64,000 bases of DNA from Runella sp. MFBS21 (GCF_029433105.1 NZ_JARNTW010000011.1:1-64000), one strand, 5' to 3'; numbered from the stretch's first letter, positions 16,913 to 25,791 are shown. Notes: generated by a model not told the origin, from the letters alone. Translations and numbers: made by a program.

Positions 16913-19900
16913 TTAAAAGCCTATGTTTGCACCCAAACGAATGGTTCTGTTGAGAGGATAGCTATTGTAACTTGCTCTTTCTATGCCAGTACCAGAGGCG
17001 TTGGCATCAGGGTCAAATCCTTGAAAAGAAGTCAAAGTCCACAAATTATCCGCACCTACATACACCGAAACTGAGCGGAAAGGCTTCTTTTTAGGAAGCG
17101 TAAAATCATAGGCAAGCGTAACGTTTTTGAGGCGTACAAAGGAAGCATCTGTCACCGTAAGACTATTGACGGCCAATGCTCCACCATACGAACTGGGATT
17201 GATACCAGAAGGATATTTGGCATTAGGATTGGAAGGTGTCCAGCGGTCAAGATAGTGAGCCGCAATACGATTGCGTTCAAAATTGACCGGATACAGCGAT
17301 TCTACGATGTTGTTGTCGAGCGATTTGATACCGCTTACTGCCGTCAACAACACATTCAAATTGAATCCTTTATAGGAAAAATTGTTGTTTAATCCCGCCA
17401 TTAAATTTGGAAATGGACTGCCCAAAATAGTTCGGTCATTGGGGTCGATTTTACCATCTTTATTCAAATCTACAAAACGAGGGTGGCCGGGTTTGGCGTT
17501 GGGCTGTGCCGAATTGGCGATTTGGTCAGTAGTTTGAAAAATCCCATCTACTTCATATCCATAGTAAGCCCGCATAGGTGCTCCCACTTTCACGATGGCA
17601 TAGTTGGCCGTATATCCCACACTTCCCGTGATTACTTGAGGAATAAAATCAGGAAGCTCAGTCACTTCATTTTTGAGGGTAGATAAAGTAAGGGTACTAT
17701 TCCACTTAAATTTGTTTACGAGGTTGTAAGTCTGAAGCGTAAAATCGAAACCTTTGTTGAGAACTTCACCAAAATTGACCCTAATACTGCCAAAACCAGA
17801 AGTAGTAGGAAGGGGTTTGTTAAAAAGTTGATCGCGGGTCTTTTTGCGGTAATATTCTACTGAGCCGCTGACACGGCCATTTAGCAAGCTAAAATCAACA
17901 CCTAAATCAACCTCCTCGGTGGTTTCCCAGCGCAAATCTGGATTGGGAATACGAGCAGGCTCTACACCCTGCACCAATCCGTCTCCAAATACAGCTCTTC
18001 CGCCCGCAATGAAAGTTTGTAGGGTTTCGAAGTTGCTAATAGCCTGATTGCCGCTTTGCCCATAACTTGCCCTCAATTTCAAATCACTAAACAAATCCAA
18101 AGATTTCATAAAAGGCTCTTCTGACAATCGCCACCCCAAGGCAAAAGAAGGGAAAATGGCATATTTCTGCTGTTGAGAAAAACGCGACGTACCGTCTGTT
18201 CTGACGGAGGCAGTCAAAAGGTATTTTTCTTTGAAAGTATAGTTTAAACGTCCTAAATAAGAATTCAATTTATTGACAAAACGTCCACTGCTCACGTTGT
18301 CGCCTCTATCAGCATCACCGCTTTGGAGAAGGTCGGTAAGGGTAGCATCCGACAAAAATCCCCGCGACGAGGCCCCCACACTGAGTACATCGAATTTTTC
18401 GAGCGTGGCTCCAAGCATGGCCGAAATTTGGTGGTCTTGGGCTAAGGTTTTGTTATAAGAAGTAAAAAATTCGGCCAACCAATGTAGGTTTTCTCCTGAC
18501 GATATACTTCCAATTCCGCCCGACGATAAGCCCCTTTGGGTCAAGCGACTGATATAGCTGTCGTCGCGTGAGTTTTGAATATCACCCCCAAATCGCAAAG
18601 TAGCCGTCCAACCTTTGAGTAAGGTATAATCGGCTGAGAGTACCCCAAATGTTCGGTTATCAAGTTGTTTTTGATTGACTCCATACACCAACGCAAGCGG
18701 ATTTTCTAAAGCAATGAGGGGGTTGATATTATACATCCCATTTTCGTTTTTTTCGGTCGAAATCGTCGGGTCAAATTGCAAAGCTGCATTGATAGGTCCC
18801 GCGTTTTCATTGCCTGCATTGGTCGTCAAAATGGTTTTTGTGATGGCTCGATTGGTATTGAGATTGAGAGCGATTTTGAGGTTGTTGAGAGGGTTTATCT
18901 CATAGTTGAGTCGGATATTGTATTTTTTTAGATTGGAGCCTATTACTACACCATTTTGATCTAAGTAGTTGATTCCGACATAATAACGTGAATTGTCAGA
19001 GCCACCCGCAAACGAAAGTTGGTGGTTTTGAGCCAAAGCGTTTTGAAAAATAGCGTCTTGCCAGTCGGTGCCAGCTCCTACGGCGTCGATTTGCGCCTGC
19101 GTAAATTTGGGGACTGCCCCAGATTCGGCCGAAATATCATTGAGTACTTTCATGTATTGAGGCGCACTCAACAAATCCATTTTCTTTGCTACACTTTGTA
19201 CCCCTACATAAGTGCTATAATTCATGGTGGGTTTGCCACTTTTTCCTTTTTTGGTAGTGATAAGTACCACACCATTGGCAGCCCTCGACCCATAAATAGC
19301 CGCAGCAGAAGCATCTTTTAGGATTTGGATAGATTCGATATCTTCGGGACTGATAGAGGTAGTGGTAGCCCCTGGCAAACCATCGATGACGATCAGGGCT
19401 TCGTTGCTGCTATTGATAGAGCCTGCCCCTCTGATTCGGATGCTCGTGCCTCCACCCGGCGCCGAGCTACTTTGGCTAATCTGAACCCCTGCGGCGCGTC
19501 CATTCAAAAGTTGCAAGGCTGAATTGTTAACCCCTTGCGTAAAATCTTTGGCATTTACGGACGAAACCGACCCCGTCAAATCGCTTTTTTTCTGTGTCCC
19601 ATATCCTACCACTACTACTTCTTCCAATGCTTTGGTATCTACATTGAGATTGACATTGATTTGGCTTTGGTTTCCAACGGTTACTTCTTGAGGAAGATAT
19701 CCTACAAACGAAAAAACAAGAATGGCATTTTTGTCAGGGACTTCTATTTTGTATTTACCGTTTGGGTCGGTGGTGGTGCCTCTTTGCGTACCTTTTAAGA
19801 GAATACTTACCCCTGGAAGGCCTACTCCACTTTCGTCGGTTACGATGCCTGTAACGCTGATTTCAATAGGTAAATTTTGGGGTAAAACAAGAAGTGCCTC

Positions 19901-20287
19901 GGGTAAAACGCTCTGATTTTTAGAGGATTCCCTTTGAAGTATAATTTGCTTTCCTACGATTTCGTATCGTAGTCCGTAGGGAGAAAGTAGTTTTTCGAGT
20001 ACGTTTGAAAGTTTTTCGTTAGCGACATTCAAGGTGATTTTGCGCGATGCCTGAATCAAATTGGGGCTGTAAGAAAACCGCACATCCGCATTTTTTTCAA
20101 TTTCATTCAATACCACATTAATCTTCTGATTGACGGCTTGTAGGGAGATTCGGCGGTCAAGCAGTTCCTGTGCTGCCACGTCAGTCGCAAAAGAAACGTT
20201 TGCAAAAATGATAGCTATACAGAGATGTAAAAAAGACCATTGCATGATTTTAACTAGCCAATACTGGGTAGCGTTAGTTTTTTTCAT
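16913..20287 (-). CDS. SusC/RagA TonB-linked transporter with STN domain
   Basis: The 1124-residue outer-membrane protein has a signal peptide, an N-terminal STN domain (about 48-118; VLNEIEKNADVRFSYSPNLI), a carboxypeptidase-like beta domain (about 145-215), the SusC hallmark [20 protein letters not shown], a plug domain (DASAAAIYGSRAANGVVLIT) and a beta barrel ending in aromatic-rich GANIGF. It imports glycan fragments using TonB energy. The STN domain is the signalling module that contacts a FecR anti-sigma factor; FecR and an ECF sigma factor are encoded immediately upstream, so ligand transport probably induces its own operon. It is the only one of the three SusC proteins in this window with STN. 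Confidence 0.95.
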   Translation of the reverse strand: MKKTNATQYWLVKIMQWSFLHLCIAIIFANVSFATDVAAQELLDRRISLQAVNQKINVVLNEIEKNADVRFSYSPNLIQASRKITLNVANEKLSNVLEKLLSPYGLRYEIVGKQIILQRESSKNQSVLPEALLVLPQNLPIEISVTGIVTDESGVGLPGVSILLKGTQRGTTTDPNGKYKIEVPDKNAILVFSFVGYLPQEVTVGNQSQINVNLNVDTKALEEVVVVGYGTQKKSDLTGSVSSVNAKDFTQGVNNSALQLLNGRAAGVQISQSSSAPGGGTSIRIRGAGSINSSNEALIVIDGLPGATTTSISPEDIESIQILKDASAAAIYGSRAANGVVLITTKKGKSGKPTMNYSTYVGVQSVAKKMDLLSAPQYMKVLNDISAESGAVPKFTQAQIDAVGAGTDWQDAIFQNALAQNHQLSFAGGSDNSRYYVGINYLDQNGVVIGSNLKKYNIRLNYEINPLNNLKIALNLNTNRAITKTILTTNAGNENAGPINAALQFDPTISTEKNENGMYNINPLIALENPLALVYGVNQKQLDNRTFGVLSADYTLLKGWTATLRFGGDIQNSRDDSYISRLTQRGLSSGGIGSISSGENLHWLAEFFTSYNKTLAQDHQISAMLGATLEKFDVLSVGASSRGFLSDATLTDLLQSGDADRGDNVSSGRFVNKLNSYLGRLNYTFKEKYLLTASVRTDGTSRFSQQQKYAIFPSFALGWRLSEEPFMKSLDLFSDLKLRASYGQSGNQAISNFETLQTFIAGGRAVFGDGLVQGVEPARIPNPDLRWETTEEVDLGVDFSLLNGRVSGSVEYYRKKTRDQLFNKPLPTTSGFGSIRVNFGEVLNKGFDFTLQTYNLVNKFKWNSTLTLSTLKNEVTELPDFIPQVITGSVGYTANYAIVKVGAPMRAYYGYEVDGIFQTTDQIANSAQPNAKPGHPRFVDLNKDGKIDPNDRTILGSPFPNLMAGLNNNFSYKGFNLNVLLTAVSGIKSLDNNIVESLYPVNFERNRIAAHYLDRWTPSNPNAKYPSGINPSSYGGALAVNSLTVTDASFVRLKNVTLAYDFTLPKKKPFRSVSVYVGADNLWTLTSFQGFDPDANASGTGIERASYNSYPLNRTIRLGANIGF

Positions 20288-20338
20288 AGTTTTGAAATGT
20301 TTTTGTTGAATTAATCATTTGGCAAAACACCCCCCTGT

Positions 20339-20421
20339 CATCTGCTTTTAGCAGATGCTAATGATGTCAGTCAAGTAAAGGGGATTTTTGAAGTCGGCGA
20401 TGGTGGTGCATTGCCGACTTC
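20339..20421 (-). other. two hairpins in the FecR-SusC intergenic region
   Basis: Between fecR and susC are a 7-bp hairpin catctgc/gcagatg (20339-20345 with 20351-20357) and a 9-bp hairpin gaagtcggc/gccgacttc (20390-20398 with 20413-20421). The second is followed by a T run only on the plus strand, opposite to the genes. On the minus-strand mRNA they would form a structured 5' leader of susC, possibly setting the high SusC output or processing the transcript. A role is inferred only. Confidence 0.45.
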
Positions 20422-20490
20422 GTTTTTTAAGATTTGAAAATCAAGTACTTATTTAGGTCATAAAAGGTTTGAGGGTTTAAGAAAGTGAGA

Positions 20491-21597
20491 TTACAAATGA
20501 CAACCTTTACCTGAAATGATGATTTGAGCATCCAAAATCTGATAACTCGCTTCGATACTTTTACAGATAATGTTGAGTTTTTCGTAAAGAGGCTCGTCGG
20601 TGAGATTAGCCGTAAACAAGCAATTAGCAAATACCTCCTCATCAAATACGATATCGATACCGTAGGCTTCTTCTACTGCCTTAAAAACATCACTAGCCCG
20701 CGCTGATTCAAACTCAAAAGAATGGGAAAGAGAAATAGGAGTATTGGAGCTGAGTAAGCTGGGATTTTCGACCAGAGATTTGACAAGCCTGAACTCATCC
20801 CGCGATAACACGGCTTGTTGGTTTGGAAGTAACACAATACCATCGAGCTCCCGTGCGGTTATTTTTTGTTTGTCGGCGATTTTGTCGGCTACGGCTACGG
20901 CTACCCGCCCTGTGTGTACTTTTACTACCACATTTTTGTCTTCTGGGAAAGCCCTAACGTTGAAGCTAGTGCCTAATACTTTGGTAACTAGCTCATTGGC
21001 ATATACATAAAAAGGCTTTTGGGCGTTTTTTGCCACCTCAAAAAATGCTTCGCCGCTCAAGAAAACTTCTCTTTTATCGTGGGTATCAAAATCTTCGCAA
21101 TAGCTGATTTTACTTTGAGGAGAAAGCAAAACAGAACTTCCGTCGGCTAGGCTTACCACAAAAGGCTTGGACGTAAGGTTACTTTTTTCGACCAGTGTAT
21201 TCTGAGATTGCTGGCGATTTATTTCATAACTTAAGTAATGAGTGGGTTTTTGACTCCAAAACACCCACGTGATACCCAATAAAACCACCGCCGCAGCGGC
21301 TGCCCACCGTACCCAATGTGGGAATAGCTGAGTAGAAACAATAGGCTTTGTTTCTAATTCTTGTTGGATATTTTGAAAAACAGCATCTTCTACCGCTTTC
21401 GTCGAAAAACCACTTTGGACTTGTTGTTGGAGGTTCAACAAAAGCTGACGAGCGATAGCCAACTCTTGTTTCTTCTCAGGATATTTTTGTTGGTATTCTT
21501 CCCAAAAAGAATCGGAGTCGGCATCAGGTTGATATACCCATTGACGAAAATGAGTATCTTCCATAAAATCGCTCGCAGAGTGGTGGGGATAGTTCAT
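20491..21597 (-). CDS. FecR-family anti-sigma factor
   Basis: Using the ATG at 21597 (MNYPHHSASDF) gives 368 residues; the longer ORF adds an atypical leader. There is a cytoplasmic helical N-terminus, one membrane segment (WAAAAAVVLLGITWVFW), and a periplasmic FecR domain (ADGSSVLLSPQSKISY; REVFLSGEAFFEVAK; VLGTSFNVRAF; GRVAVAV), with a C-terminal STN-like piece (ASDVFKAVEEAYGIDIVFD). It holds the ECF sigma factor inactive until the STN domain of the cognate SusC signals substrate. It lies between the sigma gene and susC, consistent with a three-part signalling relay. Confidence 0.92.
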   Translation of the reverse strand: MNYPHHSASDFMEDTHFRQWVYQPDADSDSFWEEYQQKYPEKKQELAIARQLLLNLQQQVQSGFSTKAVEDAVFQNIQQELETKPIVSTQLFPHWVRWAAAAAVVLLGITWVFWSQKPTHYLSYEINRQQSQNTLVEKSNLTSKPFVVSLADGSSVLLSPQSKISYCEDFDTHDKREVFLSGEAFFEVAKNAQKPFYVYANELVTKVLGTSFNVRAFPEDKNVVVKVHTGRVAVAVADKIADKQKITARELDGIVLLPNQQAVLSRDEFRLVKSLVENPSLLSSNTPISLSHSFEFESARASDVFKAVEEAYGIDIVFDEEVFANCLFTANLTDEPLYEKLNIICKSIEASYQILDAQIIISGKGCHL

Positions 21598-21687
21598 GCT
21601 GATTGATATACAATTCGTGCTCTTTTTTAGTAGAGAGCCGACAAGCGAAGATTTCAACCTTCTAAAAGGGATTTATTTTTTAAAATT

Positions 21688-22275
21688 TTAAAAAATAAAT
21701 CCTAAAACCATGATTATCAACACAATGGCAAGTTTGCGAAGTATATAAAGTGCTTTCTGAACAAGATTGCGGGCGGTTTGTTCTTTGATATTTAAAATAC
21801 CCGCGATTTCGACATATTCAAAATTGTGGAAGTAGCGTAGCAACAAGGCTTCATATTGACGCGGCGGAAGCTGTTCGAGCCATTTGTTTAATTTTTCATT
21901 TTGAAGCGCATTTTCTTCCTCTTCCGCAAAGAGCGTTTCGGGTGAATCTTCCATAGGCAATGCCTGTTCGGGAAGCTCGTCCCATTCTTCTGAAAAGGGT
22001 AAATCGGACTTGAGCAATCGTAAAATTCGACGCCGTAGTGAGCTCATAAGGTAAAATTTTACCGATTCGGCTTGCCCTAAGGAGTGGCGAGTACGCCAAA
22101 TATCAATAAATAAATCCTGAATGGCATCATTCACCATTGCTTCATTGGGGTGAATGCGTTTGCCATAGCTTACCAAAATTTGAAAATAACGACGATAGAG
22201 CGCTTCAAAGGCGAGCTCGCTACCAAGTCTAGTAGCTTGCCAAAGGCGTTCGTCGGTTTCAAAGTTTGATTTCAC
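21688..22275 (-). CDS. ECF RNA polymerase sigma factor
   Basis: The 195-residue sigma-70 family protein has region 2 (SELAFEALYRRYFQILVSYGKRI; DAIQDLFIDIWRTR) and region 4 (LEQLPPRQYEALLLRYFHNFEYVEIAGILNIKEQTARNLVQKALYIL, given only in outline). The hydrophobic C-terminal tail (LAIVLIIMVLGFIF) may be a membrane or packing segment. It should direct transcription of the FecR-SusC-SusD-sulfatase operon when released from FecR. A minus-strand TAnnTTTG-like box (22302-22309) lies just upstream of its start. Divergent from the GntR gene. Confidence 0.92.
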   Translation of the reverse strand: MKSNFETDERLWQATRLGSELAFEALYRRYFQILVSYGKRIHPNEAMVNDAIQDLFIDIWRTRHSLGQAESVKFYLMSSLRRRILRLLKSDLPFSEEWDELPEQALPMEDSPETLFAEEEENALQNEKLNKWLEQLPPRQYEALLLRYFHNFEYVEIAGILNIKEQTARNLVQKALYILRKLAIVLIIMVLGFIF

Positions 22276-22359
22276 TCTAAATGTTTTTTAGGATATTTCA
22301 ACAAATTTAGAGAAAATAATACTTTATGGTGATTTAATTTACATAATCTGCTTTGCTAT

Positions 22360-22389
22360 CTTGTATAGACAAGCACTTGTCTATACAAG
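22360..22389. promoter_or_regulatory. GntR operator palindrome with promoter elements
   Basis: Perfect 14-bp arms cttgtatagacaag (22360-22373) and cttgtctatacaag (22376-22389) are separated by CA. This is a classic dimer operator directly before the GntR gene. A TTG within the right arm (22377-22379) is 20 bp from TATTTTTG (22400-22407), matching the Bacteroidota -33/-7 spacing, so binding would block its own promoter. The predicted transcript start is then very near the ATG at 22411, giving a short or leaderless mRNA. Confidence 0.75.
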
Positions 22390-22410
22390 ATGAATTTGCT
22401 ATTTTTGGGC

Positions 22411-23127
22411 ATGACAAACCCCAAACCACATTATAGTATCATTTCAGAATTTGTAAAAAAACAGATTCATGAAGGGCTTTATCCCAAAGGAAGCCTCATC
22501 CCGTCCGAAAACGATTTGTGTATCCAATTTGATACAAGCCGTATGACCGTAAGGCAGGCCTTAAATGAGCTGGTGAAAGAGGGTTTCATTGAGCGAAAGC
22601 ATGGCAAAGGAAGTTTTGTAAAGTCAGAACGGCAATCATTGGGCTTGCTGTCTTTTAAGGGGTTTTCGGAAGTAGTAGGCAGCGCCGACCACGAAGTCAA
22701 AACGCTGATGGTAGAGCCGCCCGCTATTTTGCCTTGGCCACAAGGCGTATTTGAAAGTATGTCAAGGGCCGAAAGTGGAGAATATTTTACGCTTAAAAGA
22801 CTCCGCTGCGCCGATGATGCTCCTGTGATGCTTGAGTACACTTATCTACCGATTGAAGGTTTTGAGTCTTTGCTATCAAGCGATTTGGTAGATGGTTCTT
22901 TATTCAAAACTTTGAGTGTGAAGTTTGGGGTCGATATGCGAAATCTTGAGCAGTGTTTACGGGCAATACAAGCCGATACCACCCACTCAAAACTACTGAA
23001 ATGCCCCCTTGGAAGTCCTATTTTGGCTATTGAGAGGAAATATATTACGAATCAAACAGGGCTGTTTGTGTATAGCAAACTCTACTGTTATACCGATCAT
23101 TATTCCATTAGCAACATTTTAAACTAA
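22411..23127 (+). CDS. GntR/HutC-type repressor (UTRA domain)
   Basis: With the start at 22411 (MTNPKPHYSIISEF) the protein has 238 residues, normal for HutC-type GntR regulators. A winged HTH occupies the first ~70 residues (GSLIPSENDLCIQFDTSRMT; QALNELVKEGFIERKHGKGSF), then a UTRA ligand domain (FTLKRLRCADDAPVMLEYTY; LRAIQADTTHSKLL; AIERKYITNQTGLFVYSKLY). The alternative start at 22390 abuts the operator, so I prefer the internal ATG. It probably represses itself and the deoxyribose-phosphate aldolase gene 8 bp downstream. Ligands of this class are usually sugar phosphates. Confidence 0.88.
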   Translation: MTNPKPHYSIISEFVKKQIHEGLYPKGSLIPSENDLCIQFDTSRMTVRQALNELVKEGFIERKHGKGSFVKSERQSLGLLSFKGFSEVVGSADHEVKTLMVEPPAILPWPQGVFESMSRAESGEYFTLKRLRCADDAPVMLEYTYLPIEGFESLLSSDLVDGSLFKTLSVKFGVDMRNLEQCLRAIQADTTHSKLLKCPLGSPILAIERKYITNQTGLFVYSKLYCYTDHYSISNILN

Positions 23128-23135
23128 AATAAAAA

Positions 23136-23897
23136 ATGAATACGACTTTGATTAGGAGCATTGCCAAAATGATAGACCATTCATTGCTTCATCCTACGCT
23201 CACCGACGACGAGCTACGAGAAGGTTGTGAATTGGCCCTCAAGTATGATGTAGCCTCCGTTTGCATCAAACCTTATGCCGTCAAAATGGCTACCGAAATT
23301 CTTAAAGACTCTGAGGTGTTGGTGGGTACGGTAGTGGGATTTCCGCACGGGAGTAGCAGTGTGGAAATAAAAGTAGCCGAGACCGAACAAGCCTGCCTAG
23401 ATGGAGCGGTCGAAATTGATATGGTTGTCAATATCGGGAAAGTTTTATCCAAAGATTGGGAGTATATTCGGGAGGAAATTGTAGACGTAAAAGGGGCTTG
23501 CGTCAAATACGGGGCTATTTTAAAGGTGATTTTTGAGAATGATTTTTTGCCCGAAGATGAGTTTAAAATCCAACTCTGTAGGATATGCACCGACGCCAAG
23601 GCGGAGTTTGTGAAGACTTCCACGGGTTATGGTTTTGTAAAGGGTGCTGATGGTAAGTACAGCTACGAAGGGGCTACGCTAGTCGATTTACAACTCATGC
23701 TCGACCACGTTGGCGAAGGTGTTTTGGTCAAAGCCGCCGGAGGGGTTCGTACACTCGATGGATTATTGAAAGTAAAAGAAATGGGCGTGGCTCGTTTGGG
23801 AGCAAGTGCTACGGCGGTGATTATGGAAGACGCTTATCGGCGTTTTGGCGTGGAGACAGCACCTTTACCCGAAATCAAAGAAAGCAAAGGATACTAA
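23136..23897 (+). CDS. deoC: deoxyribose-phosphate aldolase
   Basis: The TIM-barrel class I aldolase of 253 residues has the Schiff-base lysine at 160 in EFVKTSTGYG, an active-site Asp95 in VEIDMVVNIG, and the phosphate-binding VKAAGGVRTL. It cleaves 2-deoxyribose-5-phosphate to glyceraldehyde-3-phosphate and acetaldehyde. It is encoded 8 bp after a GntR repressor and so probably belongs to an inducible deoxyribose or related sugar pathway. No other deo genes are in the window, and sugar-aldolase relatives with other substrates are possible. Confidence 0.92.
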   Translation: MNTTLIRSIAKMIDHSLLHPTLTDDELREGCELALKYDVASVCIKPYAVKMATEILKDSEVLVGTVVGFPHGSSSVEIKVAETEQACLDGAVEIDMVVNIGKVLSKDWEYIREEIVDVKGACVKYGAILKVIFENDFLPEDEFKIQLCRICTDAKAEFVKTSTGYGFVKGADGKYSYEGATLVDLQLMLDHVGEGVLVKAAGGVRTLDGLLKVKEMGVARLGASATAVIMEDAYRRFGVETAPLPEIKESKGY

Positions 23898-23902
23898 CAT
23901 TA

Positions 23903-23950
23903 AGAATTTGAGAATGAGGTGATTTGAAAACAGTCTCATTCTCAAATTCT
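23903..23950. terminator. 16-bp hairpin between convergent genes
   Basis: agaatttgagaatgag (23903-23918) pairs exactly with ctcattctcaaattct (23935-23950) around a 16-nt loop. It lies between deoC and the convergent zinc-binding-like gene, whose stop codon touches it. It has no clear T tract, so it may be a processing or weak bidirectional termination signal. Confidence 0.55.
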
Positions 23951-24267
23951 CAATTTTCAGAAGGTGATTTTTGAGCTGCTTTCAGCGTCGCCAATTCTTC
24001 TCTCAAAATCTGACTTTCAATTACATACCGCTGTATTTGTCCTTTGAGATAGGCATTTTCAGAAAGTAAAGCCGAAATCATTTTTTCGGTTTCATCATAC
24101 GGCACAGCTTCTTCAGATTGTTTGGCTTGGTTGGCATATCCCCGGCATGTTCCAGAGCAGTATTTAGCAGTAGAGCGGCTAGCATAAAAGGCCGTACCAC
24201 ACCAAAGGCATGTTTTTTCAAAAACTTTGGCATTGTATTTAAAATCAGCGCGGTCTAATTTAGGCAT
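23950..24267 (-). CDS. small protein with CxxC zinc site and coiled coil
   Basis: Starting at MPKLDRADFKYNAKVFEKT gives 105 residues. CLWCGTAF and YCSGTCRGYANQ provide four cysteines in a CxxC...CxxxC arrangement typical of a small treble-clef or zinc-ribbon site. The rest is a leucine-rich helix (ISALLSENAYLKGQIQRYVI; LREELATLKAA), likely a coiled coil. Such small Bacteroidota proteins are unnamed; nucleic-acid binding as a dimer is possible but unproven. I avoided the longer start at 24321 because the added residues look non-coding. Confidence 0.6.
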   Translation of the reverse strand: MPKLDRADFKYNAKVFEKTCLWCGTAFYASRSTAKYCSGTCRGYANQAKQSEEAVPYDETEKMISALLSENAYLKGQIQRYVIESQILREELATLKAAQKSPSEN

Positions 24268-24467
24268 AGTAGTAAGTGGTTTTGTAATAGCAATATTAAA
24301 CGTTATTTCTAATTTATTCAAATTTTAAACGAAATAAAAACGTTATAAGAACCTATTTATTTTTAAAACAAAAAGCCTTAGCTGTTTGTAACAAATATCA
24401 CCTCAACCAACCTAAATATCCACGAACTTTGCCCACTAAATGCATACCTAAAATTAGAATTTGAAAC

Positions 24468-25337
24468 ATGCAAAAATACATCGATGCATTTGTAGGAGGT
24501 TATTCAGGCTATTTCAATTACCTGCTACACGAAATTCTCCACCCTTCTTGGCATAATTACTTTTATTGGCTTGTTGGGCTTTCGTTTTTAGTATGGGGCT
24601 TGGAAATCGCTTTCCCTTGGCGCAAAAACCAAGGTACTGTTCGACACGATTTTTGGTTAGATGTGTTTTATATGTTCTTCAATTTTTTCCTGTTTTCTTT
24701 GGTGGTTTACAATGCCTTCTCCAACGTTGCGGTACAAGCTTTTAATGATTTTCTTGGGCTTTTTGGTATTAAAAATCTGGTGGCTATCAGTGTAGCGGCT
24801 CTCCCTAAATGGGCGCAATTGCTGACGCTCTTCATAGTTCGTGATTTTGTACAGTGGAATGTTCACCGTTTACTTCATCGAGTACCGTGGATGTGGGAGT
24901 TTCACAAGGTACACCACAGCGTAGAAGAAATGGGCTTTGCCGCTCATCTGCGTTATCATTGGATGGAAAATGTAATCTATCGTACTATCGAATATATCCC
25001 TTTGGCGATGATTGGTTTTGGAATTGATGATTTTTTCATTGTCCATATTTTTACGCTTGCCATTGGTCACCTCAACCACGCCAATATCTACTTGCCATTA
25101 GGGCCACTCAAATACCTTCTCAATAGTCCTCAGATGCATCTCTGGCATCATGCCGAAGAAATCCCCAAAGGTAGTTACGGGATTAATTTTGGGATTACAC
25201 TTAGTATTTGGGATTATTTGTTTGGTCATGCGCACGTCCCACAAGAGCGCAGTGATGTGAAGCTTGGCTTTCCTGGGTTGGCCAAATTTCCCAAAACATT
25301 CTGGCAACAAATCACTTATCCTTGGTCAAAAAAATGA
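24468..25337 (+). CDS. fatty acid hydroxylase/sterol desaturase family membrane enzyme
   Basis: The 289-residue protein has four or so membrane helices and the histidine clusters of the di-iron hydroxylase superfamily: HRLLHRVPWMWEFHKVHH (two boxes), HLNHANIY and HLWHHAEE. The family inserts oxygen or double bonds into lipids such as fatty acids, sterols or carotenoids at the inner membrane. A small membrane protein follows with an ATGA overlap. Substrate cannot be told; lipid or hopanoid-like modification is plausible. A second family member lies at 43590-44795 with low visible similarity outside the His boxes. Confidence 0.88.
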   Translation: MQKYIDAFVGGYSGYFNYLLHEILHPSWHNYFYWLVGLSFLVWGLEIAFPWRKNQGTVRHDFWLDVFYMFFNFFLFSLVVYNAFSNVAVQAFNDFLGLFGIKNLVAISVAALPKWAQLLTLFIVRDFVQWNVHRLLHRVPWMWEFHKVHHSVEEMGFAAHLRYHWMENVIYRTIEYIPLAMIGFGIDDFFIVHIFTLAIGHLNHANIYLPLGPLKYLLNSPQMHLWHHAEEIPKGSYGINFGITLSIWDYLFGHAHVPQERSDVKLGFPGLAKFPKTFWQQITYPWSKK

Positions 25338-25567
25338 AAACAACGCTCAACAATTGGCCCCTATGGCTCATGGTAAGCCTTACACTTGGCCTTGCCCCTT
25401 TCTGGCCAGAACCTCATTTGTTTGGGAAAATTCGCTGGATTGCGGGCGGAGCCATAGGCATGAAACCTATCGATTGGTTTGATTTTATCCTTCATGGCAC
25501 ACCTTGGATGCTACTGCTGAGAGCGGCGTTTGTAGCGTTACGAAAAATTAAAAATCAGACTCCATAA
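25334..25567 (+). CDS. small two-segment membrane protein
   Basis: The ATG overlaps the stop of the hydroxylase gene (ATGA), giving 77 residues. Two hydrophobic stretches, LWLMVSLTLGLAPFWPEP and FILHGTPWMLLLRAAFVAL, flank a loop with KIRWIAGGAIGMKPIDW. I recall similar small proteins beside sterol-desaturase-family genes in Bacteroidota, but they have no assigned function. Coupled translation suggests it assists or anchors the enzyme upstream. Confidence 0.65.
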   Translation: MKTTLNNWPLWLMVSLTLGLAPFWPEPHLFGKIRWIAGGAIGMKPIDWFDFILHGTPWMLLLRAAFVALRKIKNQTP

Positions 25568-25627
25568 AAGCACGCATCTTCATTTATTATTCTTTCAAAA
25601 TCAATAGGTTACATAAATTTAAATATT

Positions 25628-25670
25628 CTATTTTTTCATAAGTCCCAAATTGGGACTTATGAAAAAATAG
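25628..25670. repeat. perfect 43-bp palindrome
   Basis: Arms 25628-25648 and 25650-25670 are exact reverse complements around a single base; the core reads aagtcccaaattgggactt. T runs lie in the left arm and A runs in the right, the opposite order to an intrinsic terminator on either strand. It lies between the small membrane-protein gene and the porin gene. Confidence 0.85.
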
Positions 25671-25763
25671 GGTAAAATCACATCTACTTTTCGCTAAAAA
25701 CTTGCTCCTTTCTGTTTTTTTGACAACGTGACAATTATCACTGATAGCTTCTAAGTGGGAATC

Positions 25764-25771
25764 TACTTTTG
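25764..25771 (+). promoter_or_regulatory. -7 box candidate for the porin gene
   Basis: TACTTTTG matches TAnnTTTG and ends 20 bp before the porin ATG. No TTG is found at the ideal -33 distance, so support is from one element only. Confidence 0.4.
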
Positions 25772-25791
25772 CATAAAACTTATAAAAACCA

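Noticed and set aside
25628-25670. Intrinsic terminator
   Set aside because: The T run is on the 5' side and the A run on the 3' side of the stem on both strands, the reverse of a terminator.
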